A DNA stretch of 18,123 nt from the NCBI GenBank assembly GCA_041158765.1, contig JBEBAU010000024.1, positions 1 through 18,123 on the forward strand, written 5' to 3'. Every line of letters begins with the position of its first letter. Within the stretch, counting starts at the first letter, position 1. Of the stretch, positions 5,700 to 13,619 are shown one piece after another. Both the position numbers and the translations under genes were made by a program. The notes below the pieces were generated by a model that saw only the letters and a program-made list of their open reading frames with translations, did no database searches and had not been told where the DNA came from. This DNA is from JAQBRD01 sp041158765. GTDB taxonomy: Bacteria; Patescibacteriota; Minisyncoccia; Phycocordibacterales; PALSA-1337.

Positions 5700-8600
5700 C
5701 CCACTGTACGACCCTCTTCCACCATGGAAGTGGTGGCGGTGCAACTGGTGGTGGCTGTGGAGCTACGATATCAATTGCAAGAGGTATTGGTGAAGCCTTC
5801 GTAGTTATATAGTATCTACCTGGTTCAAGTGGAGCTGTGAGCGTTGCAGTCACCGTCTTATATGGTGTTTTGAAGAAATTGAATTTTTTGTCTGAAAACA
5901 TACCAGTCACATCCCCCGTACTCATCGGTGTAATATCAATATTGAAAATTTCACCCTGATTCATTCGTACAAGCTGTATGATCTCATGTCCAGCATCTCG
6001 TGAAAGATACGTCTTGTAGGTAGTTGTGCCGACACTCACCCTGAAAAGTCCTGGGGTTTCTCTAATTTCAGTTGTTGAGAGTGCAATAGGTTTCTTTTCA
6101 AGACCGGCAAGATCTTGCGCATACACTAGACCGACTGATGCGATCATATTTGATAACTTTGGTGATTTACCAATTGCGTCAGTTACTGATTTTGGTAGTG
6201 GAGCAAAAAGGAATTTTGATATTGGCAAACCAAATGAAAGTGAAATAGGTGAAAGTTTGAGACCACCAAGTATCTGAATATCTGCGAGAGGATTACCGAG
6301 CACCGTGTCTCCAATACTTCCGATAGAAGCATTGAAAACTGGTAGAGCGTTCAAATGTAGTGCGTTAAGAATAGCTGCTCGAATAGCAATTCGAGTTAAT
6401 GCATTGGTGCCTCCGCTGGTACCCGAGCCTGTATCACCACCTGAATTATTACTATTTCCACTACTACCCGAGCTACTGCTTCTAATAGATATTGTTGGAT
6501 AGGTACATGATCCATTGCTAATTGTTGCGGACGAATTGTAGTTGGTTGCTCCAGGGTCAGTACAACCACGGACTACAAGACTTGAATAACGACATGAACC
6601 ATTATCTACTGTTGCAAGTGAGTTGTAGTTTGAAGCACTTGGATCTGTACAACCAGATCTTGACGAACCTCCACTACTACCAGAACCACCCGTCTGCTGA
6701 CCAGAACCAAGGTTTGGACCATTGGTACCCGCATTTGCAGTTTGAGTTGAGTAGGTGGAACCACTGCTAATAGTAATATCTCCAGCAGCACCTCCGTATC
6801 CATAGTCAGTAGAATTACCACCATTCGCATACAAATCTCCTGCCGTAGTGTTATACAAATTAAGATTTCCACCGTTTTCTGCATTTCCAACAGCATCCAT
6901 GCCGCTCACGCTCACCATTCCAATCGTTGAAGTTGAGATATTGATTGTTGCCCCATGAGATATTATCGAACCAGTGGTATTGAGATTTTTGAGATCGAAG
7001 TCGAAGCCATTACCAACAATGGCAGATGATGCACCTTGGGAAGAGTATATCGAACTAACTTCACCCGCAGTAATCTGCCTTGAAAGTAATACTACTTCAT
7101 CAATTGCACCAATGAAGTTATGCCCGAAAAAATCAGTACCTATTACCGTATGAGTATTCGCGCCAAAATTCATCGCGCTCGACTGGTTACAGGTGCTAAT
7201 TAACGAACCATTTCTGTATGTTTTGATAGCGGTACCGTTGTACGTAACAGTGAGTAATGTCCACGTATTTGCAGTTAGTGCAGATCCAAAACTACAGGTA
7301 GCACCACCAAACATGAACCATGGACCAGAATCTTGCCAATCAGCATATAATTGAAAACTTATCGGGTCGCGTTGTACCATAAGAGCCGTACTCGCAGGTG
7401 TACTATCAGGATTAACCCAAAAACTGATTGTAAGATTTTGACCACTTGTTACATTCCAAGCAGAAGGGCCGTCTAGTTGTATATACCCTGAACCATTCAA
7501 GTGCAGTGCATTGCCTATTTTGCCCGTAACAGATGTTATGCCTGTACCCATACTTGTTGAGGTAAGAGTAGTGATCGAATCATATGCGCCCGTAACAAAT
7601 GAAACATCATTCATATGGAAAAGTGATCTTGCGTTTGTCATATCGAACCAGCCGCCACTTGAAGTACTATTTGGAAATGCTAGGAGTGTTGACTCAACTG
7701 TGTGTGTTTGTGCATCAATGATCACTCCGTCACTCTGAATATCACACGCAACGTTTATATCTGCAGACAATGTATACGTACCCGGATAGAACAAAGACTT
7801 GGTACATGTTGTGGTACCTGGCAGACCTTCGCCAACAAATGAACCGCCATTGAGCGTTGTAAATGTTGTTGTCGTTGTTGAGAATGCTGATGCATTTGCC
7901 ATAGTAACAACTGCTCCGTCAGCAACTACGGTCCATGGACCTGTTGTCACAAAATCACGCACCGTTGTTGTAGCTGAATTGTAATACCGTGTCTTCACGC
8001 CCGATACCGTACCACTACTTGATGAAGCATAATCACCAACGAATCGCGCATCACCTGATATTGTGCCTAGGTTACGAGTTGAATCATTGAATATTGAAAG
8101 GCCTGAAATATATCCTGCGCTACTTGCATTGTAACTACTGTTATAAAACGTTACATCACCCGTAATTGAGCTACTATTCGTATTAAACGTCGAATCATAA
8201 AATGCTGCATCACCAATAATTACACCGCCATTATTTGTCGCAGTATTGTAGAATGATACGCTTCCTGCAATCGTGCCTGTATTACTTGAAGTATTACTGA
8301 TAGTTGTATTACCGATAATATATCCATCATTTATTACGGCACCAGTGATAGTTGTTGTACCAGTGATACCCGTCTCAATATGCTTCGTTGTTGCACTCGT
8401 AATACCCAGACCTGTTCGACTTGCATCAATACCTGCAGGTGTAACCCAACTTGATGTAGCGAGGTCAATTGTGGGTGCATATGAACCAAGCGTAACTACA
8501 GTCTCGCTTCCATATGGCAAACGTCCGAGCGGTGTTGATGTGCTGTTATCAGAATACCAATTTGTCACTGTTGACCATGCGGTATCAACTCCTTCACTGT

Positions 8601-10494
8601 ACCAATATACCGGCGTAGGTCCTCCAACAAATGATCCACCATTGAGTGTGCGGAGTATCGTAGATGAAGCATATGACGCTCCAGATATATCTACTTGAGC
8701 AGCATCAGCTACGACTGTCCATCCAGAAAAATTGTACGTCGTTGTTGTTGTAGCTGTATAGTAGCGAGTTTTTATACCTGAAATAGTACCAGTTGTTGTT
8801 GCGGTATTTTCATTGAAGCGCACATTACCCGTGATACTGCCTGTATTTGATGCACTATCATTAAGTACCACTGAGCCACGGATCGTACCCACGTTTGATG
8901 CGGTGTCATTGAATGTAACGGTACCTGTAATCAGGCCATTATTTTTTGCTGAACCGTTGTACGTCACTCGTCCGTTGATAGGAACAGTTGATGATGCATC
9001 TGTTGCGCTCGTGAACGTAATACCCACAGAACCAGCATTTATAAGTGATGGTTGTACCCATGTTGCAAGATCTACAGCGGGTGCGGTCGAACCAACAACA
9101 GTAACCTTGTCTCCCGCTCGTGGTATACGACTCACATGTGTTGTATGAGCACTATCACTGTACCAGTTTGATGTGGTGGTCCATGCACTATCAGAACCAC
9201 TGTTATAGAAATATAGATTTTCTGAAGGAGTATAGGTGAAAGAGACAAGAGATGATGTTGCTATACTTGCATAAAAGGCACGGATGACCATAATCTGACT
9301 ACTTGTACTACTTGTTGGCGCTATGAAATCAGAGCCGTTGAGTGTACAGCTTGCACCTCTCCATTGACCATATGAGGGCGAAGGATTGACCCAATCAACA
9401 GCATTAGCATCCCAGTCAGCAAGCTGACCATATGAATACTGGCATGAATCATATGTATATCCTCCATTACTTCCCTGATTCCAATTCACAAGTGGTGCCC
9501 ACGTAAGAACAGTTGAATTAGAACTTGGAGTAGTGATTGATATTCCGTCAGGACCAGGAGGACAATCACCTCCGAAGACAAATGAACCGCCGTTAATAGC
9601 ACTAAGTCCTACATTTGGACCACACGTTGCACCAGAGAGATTCACTACTGCACCATCAGCAACTACTGTCCACTCAACAGCAGGCTCATTTTCAATAAAA
9701 CTACGAGTCGGCGATATTGCTGAATTGTATGTTCGAACTAGTTCACCTCCAGTAGCTGAACCAGGGATATATTCTGTTAGATCACCAACAAAAGTTGCCC
9801 CACCTACGCCGATACTACCGCCATTATTGGACGAACTAGCATAAAAAGTACCGCTATATATAGTCCCAGCATTCTGTGAATTATCTGAAAAAGCAGTTGC
9901 TGGTATTGTACCGTAGTTTACTGACGTATCATAAAAATTGACAACGCCCCCAGATATAGTTCCGTAAAATGACGCACTTCCATGAAAGTTAATATTAATT
10001 GGCTCAATATAAGGGGCAATACTCGCACCATCAAGCACCTCAACAGTATCAGCTTGAAGTAGTGAGCCACCCTCTAAAGCTGCACCTGAATATATCGTGG
10101 TTATATTATAAGGATGGATTGTGTCCCCATACATTCTTCCGCCTGACTCAAATACCAAATCACCTTGTACATTGATATCAGAACCATCTCCACAACTACC
10201 CCAACTTCCACCAGCTACAAATGTTAGATCTTGTACGGTTGGTGGAACAGCGCCAACACACACATCAGCAGCAATAACTGCACTCTTTGTATCAGGCTCA
10301 TTGATATCAGGAATCACTGGATAGTCCCAGTTATCGAGGTTATACCAATTATAATCACCCATGTAATTATAAAATGTAGAGAGTGGTTCAGCAGCGTGTA
10401 CAAATTGAACATTCACCACAAAAAATAGTGCACACACTGAAAACAAGGTCAGTGTTATTGAGCGAAATATATTTTTTAATAGTGAAATATTCAT
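5686..10494 (-). CDS. Giant secreted repeat protein with LamG-like domain and GCTD repeats
   Basis: This is a 1602-aa exported protein. A signal peptide is seen at 1-35 (basic start, hydrophobic 14-30, cut near VHAA). Three related modules follow (about 38-316, 426-627 and 628-890). Each has a header resembling 'SNWYSD', a solenoid of roughly 16-20-residue repeats of the type N-x-G-x-I-x-G-x-x-x-F, then 'WTVVADGAVV' (275, 592, 854) and 'NGGSFV' (301, 618, 882). An insert with four Cys (317-425) splits modules 1 and 2. Residues about 955-1150 look like a LamG/concanavalin-type sandwich (GNALHLNGSGYIQL, then ISFWVNP). Two GCTDPxAxNYN...NGSCxY repeats lie at 1281-1303 and 1310-1332 within Gly/Ser-rich linkers. 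A unique C-terminal region (1365-1575) ends in a Pro-rich stretch and WWKRVVQWVV. There is no LPXTG or outer-membrane barrel. It probably acts in surface attachment or forms a surface layer. The ATG lies 1 nt after the upstream stop. Confidence 0.85.
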   Translation of the reverse strand: MNISLLKNIFRSITLTLFSVCALFFVVNVQFVHAAEPLSTFYNYMGDYNWYNLDNWDYPVIPDINEPDTKSAVIAADVCVGAVPPTVQDLTFVAGGSWGSCGDGSDINVQGDLVFESGGRMYGDTIHPYNITTIYSGAALEGGSLLQADTVEVLDGASIAPYIEPININFHGSASFYGTISGGVVNFYDTSVNYGTIPATAFSDNSQNAGTIYSGTFYASSSNNGGSIGVGGATFVGDLTEYIPGSATGGELVRTYNSAISPTRSFIENEPAVEWTVVADGAVVNLSGATCGPNVGLSAINGGSFVFGGDCPPGPDGISITTPSSNSTVLTWAPLVNWNQGSNGGYTYDSCQYSYGQLADWDANAVDWVNPSPSYGQWRGASCTLNGSDFIAPTSSTSSQIMVIRAFYASIATSSLVSFTYTPSENLYFYNSGSDSAWTTTSNWYSDSAHTTHVSRIPRAGDKVTVVGSTAPAVDLATWVQPSLINAGSVGITFTSATDASSTVPINGRVTYNGSAKNNGLITGTVTFNDTASNVGTIRGSVVLNDSASNTGSITGNVRFNENTATTTGTISGIKTRYYTATTTTTYNFSGWTVVADAAQVDISGASYASSTILRTLNGGSFVGGPTPVYWYSEGVDTAWSTVTNWYSDNSTSTPLGRLPYGSETVVTLGSYAPTIDLATSSWVTPAGIDASRTGLGITSATTKHIETGITGTTTITGAVINDGYIIGNTTISNTSSNTGTIAGSVSFYNTATNNGGVIIGDAAFYDSTFNTNSSSITGDVTFYNSSYNASSAGYISGLSIFNDSTRNLGTISGDARFVGDYASSSSGTVSGVKTRYYNSATTTVRDFVTTGPWTVVADGAVVTMANASAFSTTTTTFTTLNGGSFVGEGLPGTTTCTKSLFYPGTYTLSADINVACDIQSDGVIIDAQTHTVESTLLAFPNSTSSGGWFDMTNARSLFHMNDVSFVTGAYDSITTLTSTSMGTGITSVTGKIGNALHLNGSGYIQLDGPSAWNVTSGQNLTISFWVNPDSTPASTALMVQRDPISFQLYADWQDSGPWFMFGGATCSFGSALTANTWTLLTVTYNGTAIKTYRNGSLISTCNQSSAMNFGANTHTVIGTDFFGHNFIGAIDEVVLLSRQITAGEVSSIYSSQGASSAIVGNGFDFDLKNLNTTGSIISHGATINISTSTIGMVSVSGMDAVGNAENGGNLNLYNTTAGDLYANGGNSTDYGYGGAAGDITISSGSTYSTQTANAGTNGPNLGSGQQTGGSGSSGGSSRSGCTDPSASNYNSLATVDNGSCRYSSLVVRGCTDPGATNYNSSATISNGSCTYPTISIRSSSSGSSGNSNNSGGDTGSGTSGGTNALTRIAIRAAILNALHLNALPVFNASIGSIGDTVLGNPLADIQILGGLKLSPISLSFGLPISKFLFAPLPKSVTDAIGKSPKLSNMIASVGLVYAQDLAGLEKKPIALSTTEIRETPGLFRVSVGTTTYKTYLSRDAGHEIIQLVRMNQGEIFNIDITPMSTGDVTGMFSDKKFNFFKTPYKTVTATLTAPLEPGRYYITTKASPIPLAIDIVAPQPPPVAPPPLPWWKRVVQWVVGA
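6499..6567 (-). repeat. GCTD-type repeat, copy 2 (coding)
   Basis: This encodes residues 1310-1332 of the giant protein: GCTDPGATNYN, then NGSC and TY. It has the same spacing of Cys, Asp, Asn and Tyr as copy 1. The motif occurs in many secreted bacterial proteins, often near the C-terminus. Two Cys per copy could form one disulphide each. Confidence 0.7.
6586..6654 (-). repeat. GCTD-type repeat, copy 1 (coding)
   Basis: This encodes residues 1281-1303: GCTDPSASNYN, then DNGSC and RY. It is separated from copy 2 by the six residues SSLVVR. The DNA of the two copies is related but not identical, so the duplication is not recent. Confidence 0.7.
7999..8343 (-). repeat. Solenoid repeats of module 3 (coding)
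   Basis: Residues 718-832 of the giant protein contain about seven tandem copies of a short unit of the type (V/A)xFYxSxxNxGxIxGD, for example SNTGTIAGSVSFYNTATNN and STRNLGTISGDARF. The regular Gly-Ile-Gly spacing suggests a beta-helix or beta-solenoid rod. Confidence 0.6.
8770..8973 (-). repeat. Solenoid repeats of module 2 (coding)
   Basis: Residues 508-575 hold four tandem units of 16-17 residues, each ending in an I-x-G or similar turn (GLITG, GTIRG, GSITG, GTISG) with N-D-(T/S)-A-S-N before it. This is the most regular block of the protein and is clearly homologous to the block in module 3. Confidence 0.65.
9781..9981 (-). repeat. Solenoid repeats of module 1 (coding)
   Basis: Residues 172-238 contain about four looser copies of the same unit (YGTISGGVVNFYDTSVN, YGTIPATAFSDNSQN, AGTIYSGTFYASSSN and NGGSIGVGGATF). 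This is the most diverged of the three blocks. Confidence 0.55.
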
Positions 10495-10495
10495 A

Positions 10496-11404
10496 CTATT
10501 GTTCTGGATTTGATACGGGTGCAGGAACCTCTTCTTGAACCACTTGTTGAACTGCTTCTGGTTCCTGAGTTATCGGTACTTCAACCACAGGAATTATAAT
10601 CTCAGGTGCTGTTTCAATTATTGATTCAGTTATCGTATCTGTAGTTGTTGCAGTTTCTTCTGAAGGTGAAGTTGTGTCCGAAGTAGTAATAGTGGTTGTA
10701 GCAACAACATTACTTGTTGTACTAGCCACACTTTCTCCGGTCACAGTTGAGGTGCCATTCTCAATCACAACCCTTTCAACCAAATCAGTTGTGGTAGACA
10801 TTGCTGTAGTGGTTGATATCGTTGTAGTTGTAATCTCTTTTTTTGATGAAATTTCACGAGCGAAATATTTGCCACTGTATAATTCTCTATACACCTCGCC
10901 TACAGAACGTGCTCCGATCACCGCATTCACAAATGCAGTTGATGAAGCAGTATTAGATTTCAAATGTTTAAGAATGACACGAACCTTCTCATTGGTAACA
11001 AGCTCAACATCAGAACTTGTCGCTCGTATATCAAATGGTGAAATTATTGGAGCATATTCAACACCCACTCCATTCATTGAACGATCAAGTATTCTTCCAA
11101 GAAGATCTCGAAGTTGATCTTGCTGATCTCCCTCGGTAACTTTTTTGTTTAAATCAAAAATATTCTGTGAGAAAAGCTTTCTCAGCTGTGTCTGAACTTC
11201 AGAATCAAGGTTGGGTAATACATCATCAAGGAAAATCTCATATAGCGCTATTTGCTTAGCATAGAGAGCATTCGGAACGACCTTAACCTTCCCAGAAAAC
11301 AAGGATGTGGAAGACGTAAAAGCGTATGCTGTCGTAGTTATGACACAAATAGCCACGAGAATAATGCTCAGGAGTAAGGGTTTTTTGTGTAGAGTATGTG
11401 CCAT
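10496..11404 (-). CDS. Secreted or membrane-anchored Thr/Ser-rich protein, function unknown
   Basis: The protein is 302 aa from the ATG at 11404. This start is preferred over the ATG at 11443 because the next residues form a normal signal sequence (MAHTLHKK, then a hydrophobic stretch 9-25, ending TAYAF, likely cut near residue 28), and because the longer form would run into the candidate -10 box. Residues 30-185 form a probably folded, mostly helical domain (QIALYEIFLDDVLPNLD; VYRELYSGKYF). Residues 190-262 are extremely rich in Thr and Ser (TTTTISTTTAMSTTT), and the last 40 are rich in Pro, Glu and Val. A Thr/Ser/Pro tail of this kind is often a spacer or O-glycosylated stalk, which is inference here. 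The stop overlaps the region of the next start (TAG, 1 nt, ATG), so it is translationally coupled to the giant surface protein and may help export or anchor it. Family not recognised. Confidence 0.72.
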   Translation of the reverse strand: MAHTLHKKPLLLSIILVAICVITTTAYAFTSSTSLFSGKVKVVPNALYAKQIALYEIFLDDVLPNLDSEVQTQLRKLFSQNIFDLNKKVTEGDQQDQLRDLLGRILDRSMNGVGVEYAPIISPFDIRATSSDVELVTNEKVRVILKHLKSNTASSTAFVNAVIGARSVGEVYRELYSGKYFAREISSKKEITTTTISTTTAMSTTTDLVERVVIENGTSTVTGESVASTTSNVVATTTITTSDTTSPSEETATTTDTITESIIETAPEIIIPVVEVPITQEPEAVQQVVQEEVPAPVSNPEQ

Positions 11405-11442
11405 GTAGATATATGCATCACAATACACCGATGCTACACACA

Positions 11443-11448
11443 ATTATA
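11443..11448 (-). promoter_or_regulatory. Candidate -10 box for the surface-protein locus
   Basis: A perfect TATAAT on the minus strand lies about 39 bp before the ATG at 11404, directly after the T-run of the preceding terminator. No good -35 is visible at 16-18 bp, so only the -10 element is called. Confidence 0.35.
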
Positions 11449-11450
11449 AC

Positions 11451-11505
11451 AAAAAATAGGCTCAAATTATAGCGATATTCTGTGGATAGCTGCTGTTTTT
11501 GAGCC
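11451..11505 (-). terminator. Probable intrinsic terminator after the swivel-domain operon
   Basis: On the minus strand GGCTCAAA (11505-11498) pairs with TTTGAGCC (11466-11459), an 8-bp stem with a 31-nt loop, immediately followed by TATTTTTT (11458-11451). The loop is large for a terminator, but the position 10 bp past the stop at 11515 and the T-run support it. Confidence 0.55.
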
Positions 11506-11514
11506 CTATAATTC

Positions 11515-12585
11515 CTAAAGCACCCTGACCACCCCCTTATCCGCATCCACCTCCACCACATCGCCATCATTGAACACCTGTGTAGCGACTTTTGTGCCGA
11601 TAACACAGGGCTTTTGTAATTCTCTTGAAATAATAGCTGCGTGACACATTATTCCCCCTTCATCAGTGACAATAGCTGAGCATTGAGCAATTGCAGACAT
11701 GAGAGATGGGCTTGTATTAATTGAGACAATAACATCACCATCCTTCATTTTGTGAAGATCTTTCAAGGAATTAATAATTGAAACTCTTCCTCGAACAATA
11801 CCCCTGAAAGCACTATTTCCTGTGATGATAGTGGCTGTAGTAATATGCTTTGAAACTTCAATCTGAGCGAAAAACCGCGACACGGCCTCATTACCATATT
11901 CAACTTCGAATTCCCCTGTTTCATTTGAAAAAATAGCTACACAACCACCACGACGCTTTTCAATTATTTCACGATTAAACAAAGTTGGATTGTCGAGAAC
12001 AGCACCCAATTCTTTTGGAGTGAGATATGAAAAAAGTGTGGCCTCTATCGCAGTAATTTCTGAAAGATAAGCATAGTATTTTTCTATTACATTCGCGACG
12101 AATTGCGGATATCGAGTTTGCCCTCTTAATTCTTCGAATTTGGCGACTATTTCAAGGTCTTTTTCTGCATCAGTCACACTGGAGAGAACCCAATATGGCA
12201 CGACAGTTGAATACGTGAAGTTAGCAGTCAGTAACTCGATATGCTGCGCAAATTCTGCTTTATCTGATATCCGTGAACTATTTTTATAGTGAGATATCAC
12301 CGCATCAATTTCCAAATTAAGTGCAGTAGCTTTGGTATATGCTTCCCACAATACTGGAGAATTATTTTGTATCAAATTACGATAAAAATTCTGTAATGAA
12401 ATGAGATCCTCCGGAATATTGAACATCGTCCCCATATCGTCACGATAAGCAAATGCAAGAGACTCGAATCCTTTTCCAGTAGCCCTTTCAAATCTACTAC
12501 TATGAGCAAGGACCGATATGCAAAAAACAAAAAAGCTGTTTTTTCGCTCAAAAAGTTTTTTGTAATTATGTTGTAGCGAAATCAT
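11515..12585 (-). CDS. Swivel-domain protein A: C-terminal phosphohistidine domain, no ATP-grasp
   Basis: This 356-aa protein has a helical N-terminal region (about 40-195), a small strand-rich segment around RRGGCVAIF (211-219), and a C-terminal swivelling domain (about 259-356) of the PEP-utilising-enzyme mobile type. In PEP synthase, pyruvate phosphate dikinase and rifampin phosphotransferase that domain carries phosphate on a His between active sites. The catalytic region is TDEGGIMCHAAIISREL (307-323) with H315 as the phospho-acceptor. The family's ATP-grasp and PEP-barrel domains are missing. It is the most diverged of the four local copies: where the others read MTTP(D/E)(F/Y), this one has INTSPSLMSAI (289-299). 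The start ATG overlaps the stop of protein B (ATGA), so the two are translationally coupled. The N-terminal 35 residues are unlike the paralogues. Substrate unknown. Confidence 0.78.
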   Translation of the reverse strand: MISLQHNYKKLFERKNSFFVFCISVLAHSSRFERATGKGFESLAFAYRDDMGTMFNIPEDLISLQNFYRNLIQNNSPVLWEAYTKATALNLEIDAVISHYKNSSRISDKAEFAQHIELLTANFTYSTVVPYWVLSSVTDAEKDLEIVAKFEELRGQTRYPQFVANVIEKYYAYLSEITAIEATLFSYLTPKELGAVLDNPTLFNREIIEKRRGGCVAIFSNETGEFEVEYGNEAVSRFFAQIEVSKHITTATIITGNSAFRGIVRGRVSIINSLKDLHKMKDGDVIVSINTSPSLMSAIAQCSAIVTDEGGIMCHAAIISRELQKPCVIGTKVATQVFNDGDVVEVDADKGVVRVL

Positions 12586-13598
12586 ATCTTTCTAACTACT
12601 CCAGATAGTGCATCCACCTCCACCATATCGCCGTCCTTGAACACCTGTGTAGCAACTTTTGTGCCGATAACACAAGGCTTATTGAGTTCGCGAGCAACAA
12701 TAGCAGCGTGGCATGTAATACCACCTTCATCTGTGACGAATGCAGCTGCAGCGCGCATTGCTGGCAAGAAATCTGGAGTTGTCATAGGTGAAACAATAAT
12801 ATCGCCAACTTGAACTTCGCCAACTTGATCACGACGTCGAAGTATTCTCACTGGACCCTTCACGAGACCCTTGAAAGCAATCTGACCCTTCACTGATGTG
12901 GTTCCCTCTGCGACTTTTTCACTCTGTAATACGTAAGAAGGATATTTTTTTGAAAAGGTATCGTGATCTCCAAGGAATAGTTCAAATCCATCTATGAGTG
13001 CCGCACCGCCCAAGCGAGCTTCGAGAATTGCTCTTGTAGGAATAGCCGCGACTTCTTCGAGGAGTACAGCTGATTCACAACCAGCAATTTGAGGACAGAG
13101 TTTTTTCAGCGTATTACTAATATAAATATCAGTTGTTGAAAAAAATACATCGTCTTTTCGAATTTCAAGCATGATATCGAGAAGATGTTGTGGTGTCTTG
13201 TCGTTAATCACTGCGTAATACCACATATTGAAATTAAACGTTGCATCAGGCATCAGCGCAAGAAATTCTTGAAATTCAGCAAGTGTTTCTGCTATACCTT
13301 TTGCCCAATATGTTTTTATCCGAGCCAATTGCTCTTTGTACTCCGCAATTGATTTCAGCAATATACTTTCATCTCGAATATTCTCTTCGAGAAATTTCTC
13401 CATATACCACTCACGAGCCAGTGTATTATCCCAAATTTCAATCGTGCCATTCCGCATGAAATGCACAATCATTGGCAAATACGGATTGACCCAACCCTTC
13501 TTCTCACGTAAACCACGCGATAGTGCTTGCGCCCAAATCTGCTGAATCATGATTGTCGTATCTCGCGTATAGTTTTTTTCGAAAATAAGGGGTTTCAT
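12582..13598 (-). CDS. Swivel-domain protein B: C-terminal phosphohistidine domain, no ATP-grasp
   Basis: This protein is 338 aa. The N-terminal region starts with an aromatic-rich segment (GLREKKGWVNPY...FMRNGTIEIW, about 29-56), followed by a helical region to about 190 and ILEARLGGAALIDGF (191-205). The C-terminal swivel domain spans about 236-338: FKGLVKGPVRIL, MTTPDFLPAM (272-281), TDEGGITCHAAIVAREL (289-305) with H297 as predicted phosphohistidine, KPCVIGT, and GDMVEVDALSGVV at the end. ATP-grasp and PEP-binding domains are absent. An AGGA ribosome binding site lies a few bases before the ATG at 13598. It follows the phosphatase gene by 21 bp and overlaps gene A. The last 70 bp of coding sequence are nearly identical to gene A although the N-termini differ. 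Likely acceptor or carrier of a phosphotransferase; the substrate cannot be read from the sequence. Confidence 0.8.
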   Translation of the reverse strand: MKPLIFEKNYTRDTTIMIQQIWAQALSRGLREKKGWVNPYLPMIVHFMRNGTIEIWDNTLAREWYMEKFLEENIRDESILLKSIAEYKEQLARIKTYWAKGIAETLAEFQEFLALMPDATFNFNMWYYAVINDKTPQHLLDIMLEIRKDDVFFSTTDIYISNTLKKLCPQIAGCESAVLLEEVAAIPTRAILEARLGGAALIDGFELFLGDHDTFSKKYPSYVLQSEKVAEGTTSVKGQIAFKGLVKGPVRILRRRDQVGEVQVGDIIVSPMTTPDFLPAMRAAAAFVTDEGGITCHAAIVARELNKPCVIGTKVATQVFKDGDMVEVDALSGVVRKI

Positions 13599-13619
13599 AT
13601 GATCCTATCTTTTCACCTA

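Noticed and set aside
8273..8698. 141-aa open frame on the plus strand, and similar ones at 8813-9148, 9533-9844 and 10674-11117
   Set aside because: They mirror the Thr/Ser/Val-rich repeats of the giant and Thr-rich proteins. Low-complexity coding DNA commonly leaves the opposite strand open.
5686..10494. CRISPR or tandem DNA repeat in the giant gene
   Set aside because: The repeats are visible in protein but well diverged in DNA, without the constant repeat/unique spacer pattern.
11405..11443. Upstream ATG for the Thr/Ser-rich protein
   Set aside because: The extra 13 residues spoil the signal sequence and overlap the TATAAT at 11443-11448.
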